A stretch of 64,000 bases of DNA. Origin: Chitinimonas viridis (GTDB lineage Bacteria; Pseudomonadota; Gammaproteobacteria; Burkholderiales; Chitinimonadaceae). How positions within the stretch are numbered: position 1 is the stretch's first letter; each line of letters opens with the position of its first letter. Below are positions 17,237-26,825 of this stretch, one piece after another. The notes beneath the pieces are model-generated. The model searched no databases. It was not told the DNA's origin and saw only the letters and a program-made list of their open reading frames with translations. The stretch covers positions 248,001-312,000 of the forward strand of contig NZ_JAUFPU010000008.1 of the NCBI RefSeq assembly GCF_030409555.1. Reading direction: 5' to 3'. The translations under genes were made by a program, and so were the position numbers.

Positions 17237-17566
17237 ATGCTGTTAACTCTCTCCCGCTGGCTTTTGTGTGCTGGCGTTTCAGTGGCACTGGTATTGCCGG
17301 TGCAGGCGGAATCGGTGTTGGTGCCGGTGCAGCCGGCCCCCCCTGCTGTGGCGGCCGAGGCCCCTTTGCCGGGTGATGTTCCTGCCGCAGCCGAGCCTGT
17401 GGGCAAGCCCAAGCGTGCCGTCGAGGTCAAGCGTGACCGGCGCGGCAAGGTGATCAAGAGCAAGAGTGCGAGCCGCAAGGCCAGCAAGGCCACGGGCAAG
17501 AAAAAATCGGCGGTGACGAAATCCAAGGGCAAGACCAAGAAAGTCTTAAAGAAGCGAAAGAAATAG
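17237..17566 (+). CDS. Secreted lysine-rich protein, 109 aa
   Basis: ATG at 17237 opens a signal peptide (MLLTLSRWLLCAGVSVALVLPVQA). A proline/alanine-rich linker follows, and then a very basic tail (residues about 60-109) rich in Lys, Ser and Arg, ending KKVLKKRKK. This composition is histone H1-like and suggests binding to an acidic polymer in the periplasm or at the surface. No family is recognised. It lies divergent from dapC and upstream of the yjfB-like gene. Confidence 0.65.
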   Translation: MLLTLSRWLLCAGVSVALVLPVQAESVLVPVQPAPPAVAAEAPLPGDVPAAAEPVGKPKRAVEVKRDRRGKVIKSKSASRKASKATGKKKSAVTKSKGKTKKVLKKRKK

Positions 17567-17648
17567 CCGATAAGACCGGGGTAAATGCCAGGAAACTGGT
17601 CTAAGCTCAAGAGCAATTCTGCCCAGGCTGTATTGCCGAAAGGACGTT

Positions 17649-17840
17649 ATGGATATCTCCAGTGCTGCTAGTGCGATCTCTGACCAGGCCATGTCCAAGA
17701 CCCAGGCGCAGGCATCCATCCTGACCTTGCGCAAGGCGCTGGATATCCAGAAGAGCAACGCCATGGCCTTGCTTGAGGCGCTGCCTACACCCCCGAGCAA
17801 CCCGGCGAATCTGGGTAACGCGATTGACGTGCGAGCCTGA
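17649..17840 (+). CDS. YjfB-family putative motility protein
   Basis: This 63-residue protein (MDISSAASAISDQAMSKTQAQ, then ILTLRKALDIQKSNAMALLEAL) matches the pattern of the YjfB family of small proteins, often called putative motility proteins and found in flagellated bacteria. Function is not established. AGGACG upstream of ATG gives a fair ribosome-binding site. It appears monocistronic and has a terminator-like hairpin about 195 bases downstream. Confidence 0.7.
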   Translation: MDISSAASAISDQAMSKTQAQASILTLRKALDIQKSNAMALLEALPTPPSNPANLGNAIDVRA

Positions 17841-18034
17841 GCGACGGTTATAGGCTCAAGCCATGGATGGGCGGTGATGGACAGGTCAGGCGCCTGGGAA
17901 ACCAAGGGGCTGGGTGTGGCTGCGGCCTGAACCAGCCGAGTCTCCTCTGATTGAGCCTCCTGCATCTCGCCGCCGCTCGTCATTATTTTGAATGGGCAGT
18001 GATTTAAGCCCAGATTGTTAGCTCGATGTTTTAG

Positions 18035-18064
18035 ACGCCGCCGCCCTTGCCAGGCGGCGTTTTG
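18035..18064 (+). terminator. Rho-independent terminator upstream of yoaA
   Basis: Stem acgccgcc (18035-18042) / ggcggcgt (18053-18060) followed by TTTT. It lies between the yjfB-like gene and the helicase gene, on the plus strand. Confidence 0.7.
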
Positions 18065-18135
18065 CATGGTGCGGGCGGGACTGTTGGAAGGGGCATGCTA
18101 GAATCGCGGCGCGATCGACTTCCCTCCTGCCTACC

Positions 18136-20145
18136 GTGACCACCCTAGATGATGTCTTTGCCGAAGGCGGCTTGTTCAGCCAGGCCATGCCTGGCTATCG
18201 GCCACGCACCCAGCAGGTCGAGATGGCCCAGGCGGTAGAGCGCGCCATCAAGGACAAAAAACCGCTGATCGCCGAAGCGGGAACGGGGACCGGGAAAACC
18301 TATGCCTACCTGGTGCCGGCCTTGCTGTCTGGTGGCAAGGTGATCGTCTCCACCGGTACCAAGACCCTGCAGGATCAGCTATTCCATCGCGACCTTCCCA
18401 AGGTGCGCGCTGCGCTCAAGGTGCCAGTCACGACGGCGCTGCTCAAGGGGCGCGCCAACTATGTTTGCGTCTACCACCTGGAGCGCGCGCTGGCCGATGG
18501 GCGCTTTGCCCGCAAAGAGGACGTCATCCACCTGCAGGCTATAGCGCGCTTTGCCGCTACCTCCAGCGATGGCGACAAGTCGGCCTGCTCCAACGTACCT
18601 GAGTCCTCCCCAGCCTGGCAGCACGCGGTGTCCACCCGGGACAACTGCCTGGGCTCGGAATGCCCCAGCTACCAAGATTGCTTTGTCATGCAGGCACGCC
18701 GGCAGGCGTTGGAGGCAGATGTGGTGGTCGTGAACCACCACCTTTTCTTTGCCGATGTCTGGCTCAAGGACGAGGGTGCAGGTGAATTGCTGCCGCGCTG
18801 CAATACCGTGATCTTCGACGAGGCCCACCAGTTGCCCGAAGTGGCCAGCCTGTTTTTTGGCGAAACGGTGGCCTCAGGGTCGCTGCTGGAGCTGGCACGA
18901 GACAGCCGCGCTGAAGCCCTGGCGGCAGCCAAGGATTATGTGCACCTACCGGCGGCAGCGCTGGCCTTGGATAAGGCGACGCGCGATCTCAGGCTGGTGT
19001 TTGGCCAGGATGCCTTGCGTGCGCCGCAACACCAGTTGGCCGAAAACCTAGCCTTCCACGTGGCCCTGGGCGTGCTGGAGGAAAAACTGACGGAGTTGGT
19101 CGACCGGCTGGTAGACCAGGCTGAACGCTCGGAAGGGCTGGAGAACTGCCGCCGCCGGGCTGCCGAACAACTGGGCGTGCTGCGGCGCTGGCGTCATGGC
19201 ATGGAGCCGGCGCCGGCCGTACCCGTTGCAGCGGAAAAGGCTGAGTCGGACAAGGCCAAGCCAGCGGCCAGCCATCTGGACGCGGTGTTCTGGCTGGAGG
19301 TGAGCCCGCAGGGGTTTCAGCTCAATATCACGCCGCTGGATATCGCCCGCCTGTTTGCCAAGCAGATGCACGAAGAGCGCGCCTGGGTGTTTACCAGCGC
19401 CACCTTGGCCATGAATGGCAATTTCAAGCATTACGCCCACGAGATGGGTTTGTGGGAGGCAGAGCAGGCGGCCTGGGAATCTCCTTTTGCTTACAAGCAG
19501 CAGGCGGTGCTCTATGTGCCCCAGGGTTTGCCTGACCCGAATAACCGGGATTACACGGCTGCCGTGATCGAGGCGGCTTTGCCACTGATCAAGTTGTCCG
19601 AAGGCCACGCCTTCCTGCTGTTTACCAGCTTGCGTGCCATGCGGGAGGCCTATGATCTGCTTAACGCCAGGTTGCCAGCCATGGGGCTGCAGTATCCCAT
19701 GCTGCTGCAAGGTGAAGGTACGCGCACCGAGTTGCTGGAGCGCTTCCGTACCCAGCCCAATGCAATACTGGTAGCCAGCCAGACCTTTTGGGAAGGGATA
19801 GACGTAAAGGGCGAGCAGCTGCGCCTGGTGGTCATAGACAAGCTGCCCTTTGCTGCGCCAGACGACCCGGTGCTGGCAGCCCGCATAGACAAGATCAACC
19901 GCGCGGGACGCAATGCCTTTATTGAATACCAGTTGCCGCGCGCAGCCATTACGCTCAAGCAGGGGGCCGGGCGTCTGATACGGGACGAGACCGACCAGGG
20001 CGTGCTGATGATCTGCGACCCCCGATTGGTGGACAAGCCCTATGGCAAGCAGATTTGGAAAGCCTTGCCGCCCATGCTGCGGACGCGGGAGTTGAGCGTG
20101 GTGGAGCGTTTCTTTGCCCGCATGAAGGCTGGCGTTACGGAATGA
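18136..20145 (+). CDS. yoaA: DinG/YoaA-family ATP-dependent DNA helicase
   Basis: This 669-residue superfamily 2 helicase of the XPD/DinG type unwinds DNA and belongs to repair. It shows the Walker A motif GTGTGKT (residues 49-55), the iron-sulphur cysteines (CVYHLE... and NCLGSECPSYQDCF), the DEAH box (residues 228-231, FDEAHQLPE), and C-terminal motifs such as QTFWEGIDVKGEQL and LKQGAGRLIRDE. Start is GTG at 18136 (MTTLDDVFAEGGLFSQ), the usual YoaA-like N-terminus. In E. coli the homologue works with the Pol III chi subunit. The 3' end overlaps the convergent next gene by 11 bases. Confidence 0.88.
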   Translation: MTTLDDVFAEGGLFSQAMPGYRPRTQQVEMAQAVERAIKDKKPLIAEAGTGTGKTYAYLVPALLSGGKVIVSTGTKTLQDQLFHRDLPKVRAALKVPVTTALLKGRANYVCVYHLERALADGRFARKEDVIHLQAIARFAATSSDGDKSACSNVPESSPAWQHAVSTRDNCLGSECPSYQDCFVMQARRQALEADVVVVNHHLFFADVWLKDEGAGELLPRCNTVIFDEAHQLPEVASLFFGETVASGSLLELARDSRAEALAAAKDYVHLPAAALALDKATRDLRLVFGQDALRAPQHQLAENLAFHVALGVLEEKLTELVDRLVDQAERSEGLENCRRRAAEQLGVLRRWRHGMEPAPAVPVAAEKAESDKAKPAASHLDAVFWLEVSPQGFQLNITPLDIARLFAKQMHEERAWVFTSATLAMNGNFKHYAHEMGLWEAEQAAWESPFAYKQQAVLYVPQGLPDPNNRDYTAAVIEAALPLIKLSEGHAFLLFTSLRAMREAYDLLNARLPAMGLQYPMLLQGEGTRTELLERFRTQPNAILVASQTFWEGIDVKGEQLRLVVIDKLPFAAPDDPVLAARIDKINRAGRNAFIEYQLPRAAITLKQGAGRLIRDETDQGVLMICDPRLVDKPYGKQIWKALPPMLRTRELSVVERFFARMKAGVTE

Positions 20146-20863
20146 CTCCCAGCAGCGAGACGTCATCTATCGGTATCAGCGTATTCTGGCTGCCCTTGGT
20201 AAAGCCGCTCATCTCGACGTTGTCGAAGCTGATGGCGCCAGCGCTGCTGACCGTGACTTTGCTGCAGTTACGGCAGGCTCCCTGAGTGGTCACGACCATA
20301 CCGGTACGGGTGTCCACGACCGCATCCCACTCCAGCTTGCCGTCCTGAGTCTGGTAGTTGAGGGCGGTGACCTGATTCTGGTTGTTGACGGTCACAAACA
20401 TCAGCGTGTTGTTGTAAAAAGTCAGGCTGTAGGTCTTGTTGCTGCCCACCGTGTTGACACTCTTGGTTTTGACAGACTGCATACCTTTGACGGTGGATGG
20501 GCCCTTGGTGGTGTATAGCGAGGCCATCTTGCCCAAGTCCTGCACTACCCCTAGTGCGAGTGTGCCATCGCTTTGCAGCAGCAGTTCCACGCAATAGGTC
20601 TGCAGGCCTATGCTGACCTCTGGCAGCAGGATGCTATTGGTGGCTAGATTGAATACCAGTGGATTGGCCGTGTCGCTGGCGGGGGCAATGGCGGTGATAT
20701 GCAGGCGGTCACCTATCAATCGCAGGGTGACGCTGTATACCGCCTCGCCAACCTGTACGGAAGGCAGATCGATATAGCCTGTCTCAGGGTTGAAGGGCGT
20801 AGGATCGGCCGCTACCTTCAGGACCAAGGCTGCGGTACAGAGCAGGCGTAATAGGCGATACAT
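20135..20863 (-). CDS. Secreted protein of unknown function, 242 aa
   Basis: ATG at 20863 begins a signal peptide (MYRLLRLLCTAALVLKVAA). The mature protein is beta-strand rich, with two similar-looking segments: VYSVTLRLIGDRLHITAIAP at about 43-62 and YCVELLLQSDGTLALGVVQD at about 90-112. It probably lies in the periplasm or outside the cell. A CRNC pair occurs near residue 198. No family is recognised. It converges with the yoaA-like gene. Confidence 0.6.
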   Translation of the reverse strand: MYRLLRLLCTAALVLKVAADPTPFNPETGYIDLPSVQVGEAVYSVTLRLIGDRLHITAIAPASDTANPLVFNLATNSILLPEVSIGLQTYCVELLLQSDGTLALGVVQDLGKMASLYTTKGPSTVKGMQSVKTKSVNTVGSNKTYSLTFYNNTLMFVTVNNQNQVTALNYQTQDGKLEWDAVVDTRTGMVVTTQGACRNCSKVTVSSAGAISFDNVEMSGFTKGSQNTLIPIDDVSLLGVIP

Positions 20864-21151
20864 GGCGCGACTCCAGCAAGATGCAAGTGACGGTTTACTG
20901 CGTATAGTGTTTGCCCGGCAGCAAGGCAAGCCGGCTGGGAAATTTCACGATAGCCGGCAAGGAGTCGCAATGGCCGTGGCCGGCCAAGGTGCCGGCCCTG
21001 CCGATTGATGGCAAACTGCCAGGCTTGGCAGTTTGCCGGCGCGATGGATATTGCCTTGGCACTGCTTGCGCTGGGGGTTGGCCGGCGGCGGGCACAATGG
21101 AATACAGGGTTGCTGGCCTAAAAAGCATAGCAACCGCGCACCGGATAACCG

Positions 21152-22222
21152 GTGTTTTACCAAGAGAAACTGGAAGCTGAATTGGCACGTGCTAACAAGA
21201 ATTCGCCCAAGCGGGCATCGCTACTCGGCCGTTTGCTGGCTTGGCTGAGTGTATTGTTGCTGCTGGCGGCGGTGGCTATCGGTGGCTATGGTTGGCGCTA
21301 CGCCCACACGCCTTTTCCGCTCGATGGCGGCCCGCGCGCCTTTGTGCTGGAGCGTGGCACCACCATGCGCATGGCGGCCAACCAGTTGGCGGCCGAAGGC
21401 TTGGTGGAATCGCCCTGGCTGTTGACGGTGCTGGCTCGCCTTACAGGTGATGCGGGCCGCATCAAGGCGGGTAGCTACGAGCTCAGTGAGCCCGTTACAC
21501 CGTTGCAACTGCTGGCCAAGCTGACTGACGGCGATGTCTCCAGCGCTACGCTGACCATAGTCGAGGGCTGGAACTGGCGGCAGGTGAAAGCAGCCCTGGC
21601 CAAGGATCCAGATCTACGGCATGACACGGCGGGCATGGACGATGCTGCCATCCTGGCAGCCATCGGCGCCAAGGCGCCGTCGCCAGAAGGCTTGTTCTTT
21701 CCGGATACCTACCATTTTGGCAAGCAGAGTTCCGATATACAGGTACTCAAGCGCGCCCATGAGGCCATGCAAAAACAGCTGGCCGCCGCCTGGGAGGCGC
21801 GCGCTGCCAACCTGCCGCTGCAGTCGCCTTACGAGGCACTGACCCTGGCCTCCATTGTGGAGAAAGAGACCGGAGCCGCCAATGACAGGCCCATGATCTC
21901 GTCGGTGTTCCATAACCGCATGCGCATAGGCATGCGGCTGCAGACGGACCCGACCGTGATCTATGGCTTGGGCGAGGCATTTGACGGCAACCTCAAGCGC
22001 GTCCACCTGGAGACCGATACGCCCTATAACAGCTATACCCGTGGCGGACTGCCGCCTACCCCGATTGCCATGCCAGGCATGGCTGCCTTGCTGGCCGCCA
22101 CCAATCCGGCATCGTCCAAGGCACTCTACTTTGTGGCCAAGGGTGATGGCTCTTCGTATTTCTCTTCGACCCTGGCCGAACACAATCAGGCGGTGCGCCG
22201 CTACCAGTTGGGAGCCAAGTGA
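21152..22222 (+). CDS. mltG: Endolytic murein transglycosylase MltG (YceG)
   Basis: MltG cuts nascent peptidoglycan glycan strands and sets their length. The protein has one membrane helix (about residues 26-47, [19 protein letters not shown]), a LysM-like region ([31 protein letters not shown]) and the YceG core. The catalytic glutamate lies in [14 protein letters not shown] (E237-E239), followed by [26 protein letters not shown] at 21152 is used; length 356 is normal. Its stop overlaps the tmk start by four bases (ATGA). The order mltG-tmk-holB-pilZ is typical of beta- and gammaproteobacteria. Confidence 0.95.
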   Translation: MFYQEKLEAELARANKNSPKRASLLGRLLAWLSVLLLLAAVAIGGYGWRYAHTPFPLDGGPRAFVLERGTTMRMAANQLAAEGLVESPWLLTVLARLTGDAGRIKAGSYELSEPVTPLQLLAKLTDGDVSSATLTIVEGWNWRQVKAALAKDPDLRHDTAGMDDAAILAAIGAKAPSPEGLFFPDTYHFGKQSSDIQVLKRAHEAMQKQLAAAWEARAANLPLQSPYEALTLASIVEKETGAANDRPMISSVFHNRMRIGMRLQTDPTVIYGLGEAFDGNLKRVHLETDTPYNSYTRGGLPPTPIAMPGMAALLAATNPASSKALYFVAKGDGSSYFSSTLAEHNQAVRRYQLGAK

Positions 22223-22851
22223 TGGTGCGTGGCCGGTTTATTTCGCTGGAGGGGCTGGACGGGGCGGGCAAGAGTACCCACCTGGCCTGGCTGACCGCAG
22301 CTCTGACCGCTCGTGGTGTGGATCATCTGGTTACCCGTGAGCCAGGTGGTACGCCGCTGGGAGAAAAGCTACGGGAGCTGTTGCTGCATGAACCCATGCA
22401 TCTGGAGACCGAGGCCTTGCTGATGTTCGCCACACGGCGCGAGCATCTGGCCCAGGTCATTGAACCGGCGCTGGCACAGGGGCGCTGGGTAGTGTGCGAC
22501 CGGTTTACCGACGCCACCTATGCCTACCAGGTGGGCGGCAGGGGGCTGGATTTGGCAAAATTCGAGGCGCTCGAGCAATGGGTGCAGGGTAGGGCGGCGG
22601 GGTTGCTGCAGCCGGATACCACCCTGCTGTTCGATGTGCCGCTGGCCGTCAGCCGTGCCCGGCTGGCGGGAGCGCGCGAACTGGACCGATTTGAGCGTGA
22701 GCAGGATGCGTTCTTTGAGCGGGTACGTGCCGCCTACCATGCCCGCGCATCGGCTTCGCACGGGCGGCTGGTGGTGTTGGATGCCAGCAAGCCGGTAGCA
22801 GAGGTACAGGCTGATCTGGCCCAGGTATTGGCCGGCATGGGAGTGGCGTGA
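22219..22851 (+). CDS. tmk: Thymidylate kinase
   Basis: Tmk phosphorylates dTMP to dTDP. The P-loop is EGLDGAGKS (residues 10-18). The DR(F/Y) nucleotide-binding motif is [12 protein letters not shown], and [19 protein letters not shown] is the dTMP-binding segment. Length is 210 residues, as usual. It is translationally coupled to mltG upstream and to holB downstream (four-base ATGA overlaps on both sides). Confidence 0.97.
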   Translation: MMVRGRFISLEGLDGAGKSTHLAWLTAALTARGVDHLVTREPGGTPLGEKLRELLLHEPMHLETEALLMFATRREHLAQVIEPALAQGRWVVCDRFTDATYAYQVGGRGLDLAKFEALEQWVQGRAAGLLQPDTTLLFDVPLAVSRARLAGARELDRFEREQDAFFERVRAAYHARASASHGRLVVLDASKPVAEVQADLAQVLAGMGVA

Positions 22852-23858
22852 TGCTGTATCAGTGGCAGCTTGCCGAGTGGCAGGCCTTGATCAGCCAGGG
22901 GGAGCGACTGCCCCACGCCTTGTTGCTGACTGGCGAGCCGGGTATAGGCAAGCTGGCGTTTGGCCGCCATCTTGCCCAATCCTTGCTGTGCGAATCGACC
23001 GCCGCCGACAAACCGTGTGGCGTGTGTGATGCCTGCCGCTGGTATCTGGCCGGCAACCACCCGGATTTCCGCGAGCTGACCCCGGCGGTGGAAGAGGAAG
23101 GTGATGACGACGCCAAACCCAAGAAGAAGGCATCGGCCTGGATTACCGTGGATCAGGTGCGCGAGCTCAATGATTTCGTGCATCTGAGCGCCCACCGTGC
23201 CGGACGCAGGGTGACCTTGATACAGCCTGCCGAGGCGCTGAACCTGGCGGCAGCCAATGCCTTGCTGAAGACGCTGGAAGAGCCGCCTCCCGGTGCCATG
23301 TTCATTCTGGTCAGCCATCAATGGCGCCGCCTCTTGCCTACCATACGCAGCCGCTGCCGTCGACTGGCGCTGACCATCCCACCGCGCGAGCAGGCGCTGG
23401 CGTGGTTGGCGCAGCAGGGAATAAGCGACGCCGAGGCCAATCTGGCCGAAGCGGGCGGCGCGCCACTGGCCGCGCAAGAGCGCTCGGATGCGGGTGTAAC
23501 GGCGGCGCGGCGCAGTTTTCTGGCCGAATTGGCCGACCCCCGCAAGCTGGACCCGCTGGGGCTGGCAGAGCGGCTGGACAAGCAAAAAGTGGAAGTTGCA
23601 CGCGTCACAGACTGGCTGTCTCGTTGGTTGCATGATCTGGCGCGCTTGGGACTTGCCCAGTCTGTCCGCTATTATCCCGATGAGGCGGGCCGGCTTGCCT
23701 CCCTGGCGACGACATTGGACCCCGTACGGCTGATGCGTTACCACGATACAGTGCTGGAAGCGAAGAAACTGTCCAGCCACCCACTGAATGCTCGTCTTGT
23801 TTACGAGCAACTGCTGTTTGGCTACCAGCAGGCGGTTCGGCCGGCCAACAAAGGATAA
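22848..23858 (+). CDS. holB: DNA polymerase III subunit delta'
   Basis: HolB is the delta' subunit of the clamp loader. The protein (336 residues) has an AAA+ N-terminal region ([20 protein letters not shown]), the zinc-binding cysteines CGVCDAC, the stretch [28 protein letters not shown] and the SRC-like motif [11 protein letters not shown]. The glycine-rich Walker A is degenerate (GEPGIGKLA), as expected for delta', which does not hydrolyse ATP. It starts inside the end of tmk and is followed 12 bases later by pilZ. Confidence 0.95.
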   Translation: MMLYQWQLAEWQALISQGERLPHALLLTGEPGIGKLAFGRHLAQSLLCESTAADKPCGVCDACRWYLAGNHPDFRELTPAVEEEGDDDAKPKKKASAWITVDQVRELNDFVHLSAHRAGRRVTLIQPAEALNLAAANALLKTLEEPPPGAMFILVSHQWRRLLPTIRSRCRRLALTIPPREQALAWLAQQGISDAEANLAEAGGAPLAAQERSDAGVTAARRSFLAELADPRKLDPLGLAERLDKQKVEVARVTDWLSRWLHDLARLGLAQSVRYYPDEAGRLASLATTLDPVRLMRYHDTVLEAKKLSSHPLNARLVYEQLLFGYQQAVRPANKG

Positions 23859-23870
23859 AAAAGGATAAGC

Positions 23871-24248
23871 ATGTCTGAAGCACCCAAACCCGCTGCTCCG
23901 GCCGCACCACGCGCCGGTGGCGTTCTCTCCCTTAGCATCAAGGAGAAGGCAGGCCTGTTTGCCGCCTATATGCCATTTCTCAAGGGCGGCGGTATCTTCA
24001 TACCCACGGCCAAGGCCTACACCATCGGGGACGAAGTCTTCATGCTGCTGCAGCTGATGGATGATCCGGCCAAGATTGCGGTATCGGGCAAGGTGGCCTG
24101 GATTACACCGGCGGGGGCACACGGCAACCGTACGCAAGGCGTGGGGGTGCAGTTTTCTGATAACGAAGCAGGGCAGCAGGCTCGCAACAAGATTGAAGGC
24201 ATGTTGGGTGGCGCACTGCAGTCGAACCGTACTACTCATACTATGTAG
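23871..24248 (+). CDS. pilZ: PilZ-domain protein (type IV pilus assembly type)
   Basis: This 125-residue protein has one PilZ domain (about 20-110) with GIFIPTAKAYTIGDEVFMLLQL and GKVAWITP, NRTQGVGVQF. The c-di-GMP-binding RxxxR and (D/N)xSxxG motifs are not seen: the N-terminal part reads RAGGVLSLSIKEK and the later motif is missing. That agrees with the canonical pilus-assembly PilZ, which does not bind c-di-GMP and instead partners PilB and FimX. The position after holB is typical. A terminator follows. Confidence 0.88.
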   Translation: MSEAPKPAAPAAPRAGGVLSLSIKEKAGLFAAYMPFLKGGGIFIPTAKAYTIGDEVFMLLQLMDDPAKIAVSGKVAWITPAGAHGNRTQGVGVQFSDNEAGQQARNKIEGMLGGALQSNRTTHTM

Positions 24249-24270
24249 GAATCTGGTGTGTATGTGCATT

Positions 24271-24299
24271 AAAAGCCCGGCTTGGTTCGGGCTTTTTTG
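24271..24299 (+). terminator. Terminator of the mltG-tmk-holB-pilZ operon
   Basis: Stem agcccg (24274-24279) / cgggct (24288-24293) followed by six T. It lies 22 bases after the pilZ stop. Confidence 0.88.
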
Positions 24300-24364
24300 T
24301 GGCCGGTTGTCGTGCGCAACCACGCAGACCTGGGGATGAAGGTGATATCTGCAGGCGGTTGACT

Positions 24365-26755
24365 ATGGGAAGCAATATGGCGATGGGAAAATGGGTGCGC
24401 TGGTCCTGGCGCCTGCTGCTGGCGTGCCTGGCCACGTGGTTGCTGCTGGCCTTGGTGCTGTGGCTGTTCCTGCGGGGCAGTCTGGCTCAGCTCGATGGCG
24501 AGCTGCCGGCAAGCGGCCTGACGGCGGAGGTGACAGCCTTGCGGGATGCCTTGGGTGTGCCTACGGTCAGTGGCAGTAACCGGCTTGATGTGGCTTATGC
24601 CACGGGCTATCTGCATGCGCAGGAGCGGTACTTCCAGATGGATCTGATGCGCCGCGTTGCCGCTGGCGAGCTGGCGGGGCTGATAGGCGAGGCGGCGCTC
24701 GAGAGTGACCGCGAACATCGTTTTCATCGATTCAGGGCGCGCGCGGTCAGCACCCTGGCTGCTTTGCCCGAGGCGGATAGGCAGTTGCTGCACCGCTATG
24801 CGGCAGGCGTCAACGCAGGTTTGTCGGCCCTGCGTGCCAGGCCTTTTGAGTATGGCTTGCTGCGTACCCAGCCAGCGCCATGGCAGCCTGCAGACAGCCT
24901 GCTGGTGGTATGGGCCATGTATTTTGATCTGCAGGGCCATCAAGAACGACGCGAATTGGCGCGTGGCTGGTTGAAGGCCCACAGTACGGCCGAGCAACTG
25001 GCCTATCTGCTGCCTGAGTCCAGCAGCCAGGATGCTCCGCTGGACACGCCGGATATCGTGTCGCCCCCGACAGCCACACCTGCGCAGGCTCCGGCGTGGC
25101 TGGGGCTGCCTGTCCCCGGCAAGCAGGCGGGGCTGGCCCTGCGCAGCGCAGTGGGCAGCAATAGCTGGGCGCTGGCGGGGAGCCGTAGCACGCATGGCAG
25201 TGCCATTGTGGCCAACGATATGCACCTGGGCTTGCGCTTGCCGCATATCTGGTACCGCGCGGTGCTGCAGTACCCTGACGAGCAAGGACAGACCCGGCGT
25301 ATCGCCGGTGTCACCCTGCCGGGTGCGCCTTTAGTGGTGGCCGGTAGCAACGGCAGGGTGGCCTGGGGCTTCACCAATAGCTATGGCGATTATCTGGATC
25401 TGATCGAGGTGGAGCGGGACCCATCGCAGCGCTTGCGTATCAAGACAGCTGCAGGCTGGGAGACGGCCAGGGTGCATACGGAAACCTTGCAGGTCAAGGA
25501 TGGTACCGCCGTGACCATGCAGATTGCCGAGGGCTCACAGGGGCCTTTGCGTGAGGTGGAAGGGCGCTGGTACGCCGTGCGCTGGATTGCCCATCAACCC
25601 GGCGCGGTCAACCTGAACCTGCGCCAGATGGAAGGCGTGGCCGATCTGGTGGCCGCCCAGGCCGTAGCCCATAGTGCCGGCATGCCGGCGCAGAATATGG
25701 TGGCAGGCGATGCCGCAGGCCATATAGGCTGGACGATTGCGGGCATGCTGCCGGGCCGCGAGGCCTTGCCGCAAGCGAGTTTTCCTTATCCGATTGCAGC
25801 AGGCCTGAGCTGGCAGGGGCGCTTGTCCCCCCGCGACTATCCACGCCTGAATGATCCGGCAGACGGACAGCTGTGGACCGCCAACAGCCGCCCGCTGGGC
25901 GGCGAGCTTTACCGCCGCATGGGCGACGGTGGGGCCGACCTGGGCGCTCGCGCTCGGCAGATACGGGATGGACTGACAGCCTTGGGCAAGGGTAATGAGC
26001 TGGCGGCCTATGGCTTGGCCCTGGACGATAGAGCACTCTACCTGGCTGGTTGGCGCGAGCGGGCGCTGGATGCGCTGGATCAGAGTGCGACGGCAACACG
26101 GCCGCAGCGGGCTGAGTTCCGGCGCCTGCTCAAGGAGGGCTGGACGGGCAGGGCCAGTGTGGATTCGGTGGGCTACCGGCTGACGCGGGCCTATCTGTAT
26201 GCCTTGTATGCCGAGCTGTTTGGTGGCCTGGATGCCCAATTGGGCGCGCTGGAGCCAGGGGCTGATTTCGACCTCGCCAATCCACGTTGGCCGGTGGTGG
26301 TGGCGCGGCTGCTGGATGAACGGCCGGCAGGCTGGTTGAAGGAACGGGATTGGCGAGGGCTGGAGTTGGCCGCCATAGACCGGGCCATTGCCGAGCTGAC
26401 GGCCGGAGGCCGGCCGCTCTCTGAAGCCAGTTGGGGGCAGCGCAATACCAGCCGGATTGCCCATCCCTTCGTCCAGCTGCTGCCTGCACTCAAGCCTTGG
26501 CTGGCGGCACCGGCCGATGCGTTTGCTGGTGATGAGCACATGCCCAGAGTGGCGGGGCCGGCGTTTGGTGCGTCGCAACGCATGGTGGTCGCGCCTGGGC
26601 AGGAAGCACAGGGCATATTCAATATGCCGGGTGGCCAGAGCGGCCATCCGCTTAGTCCATTCTTCCTGGCTGGGCACGCCGCCTGGGTGAGGGGCGAGGC
26701 GACCCCCTTTCTGCCGGGACCGGCACAACATACCCTACGCTTCGTGCCCAAGTAA
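24365..26755 (+). CDS. Penicillin acylase family protein (Ntn hydrolase)
   Basis: This 796-residue Ntn hydrolase probably hydrolyses an amide such as an acyl-homoserine lactone or penicillin-type substrate. A hydrophobic N-terminal helix (SWRLLLACLATWLLLALVLWLFL) exports or anchors the precursor. The alpha-subunit pattern is ALGVPTVSGSNRLDVAYATGYLHAQERYFQMDLMRR. The autocleavage site precedes Ser265 in VGSNSWALAGS, giving the nucleophile at the beta-subunit N-terminus. Asn in the later FTNSYGDYLDL segment fits the oxyanion residue. ATG at 24365 was chosen; ATG at 24377 is an alternative. The gene sits between pilZ and tatD, which are usually adjacent. Confidence 0.88.
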   Translation: MGSNMAMGKWVRWSWRLLLACLATWLLLALVLWLFLRGSLAQLDGELPASGLTAEVTALRDALGVPTVSGSNRLDVAYATGYLHAQERYFQMDLMRRVAAGELAGLIGEAALESDREHRFHRFRARAVSTLAALPEADRQLLHRYAAGVNAGLSALRARPFEYGLLRTQPAPWQPADSLLVVWAMYFDLQGHQERRELARGWLKAHSTAEQLAYLLPESSSQDAPLDTPDIVSPPTATPAQAPAWLGLPVPGKQAGLALRSAVGSNSWALAGSRSTHGSAIVANDMHLGLRLPHIWYRAVLQYPDEQGQTRRIAGVTLPGAPLVVAGSNGRVAWGFTNSYGDYLDLIEVERDPSQRLRIKTAAGWETARVHTETLQVKDGTAVTMQIAEGSQGPLREVEGRWYAVRWIAHQPGAVNLNLRQMEGVADLVAAQAVAHSAGMPAQNMVAGDAAGHIGWTIAGMLPGREALPQASFPYPIAAGLSWQGRLSPRDYPRLNDPADGQLWTANSRPLGGELYRRMGDGGADLGARARQIRDGLTALGKGNELAAYGLALDDRALYLAGWRERALDALDQSATATRPQRAEFRRLLKEGWTGRASVDSVGYRLTRAYLYALYAELFGGLDAQLGALEPGADFDLANPRWPVVVARLLDERPAGWLKERDWRGLELAAIDRAIAELTAGGRPLSEASWGQRNTSRIAHPFVQLLPALKPWLAAPADAFAGDEHMPRVAGPAFGASQRMVVAPGQEAQGIFNMPGGQSGHPLSPFFLAGHAAWVRGEATPFLPGPAQHTLRFVPK

Positions 26756-26825
26756 GGGGTGAGGCAGTAGAATTGGCGGGTGTGCCAGCCGGTGCACCCA
26801 CCTGCCTTGATTGAATAGAAGCTGC

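Noticed and set aside
22734-24323. 529-codon open frame on the minus strand
   Set aside because: It lies opposite tmk, holB and pilZ, all of which have strong family motifs and overlapping starts. The antisense protein is rich in Arg, Gln and His without any domain pattern.
24269-25285. 338-codon minus-strand open frame
   Set aside because: Shadow of the penicillin-acylase gene; no start with a ribosome-binding site and no domain pattern.
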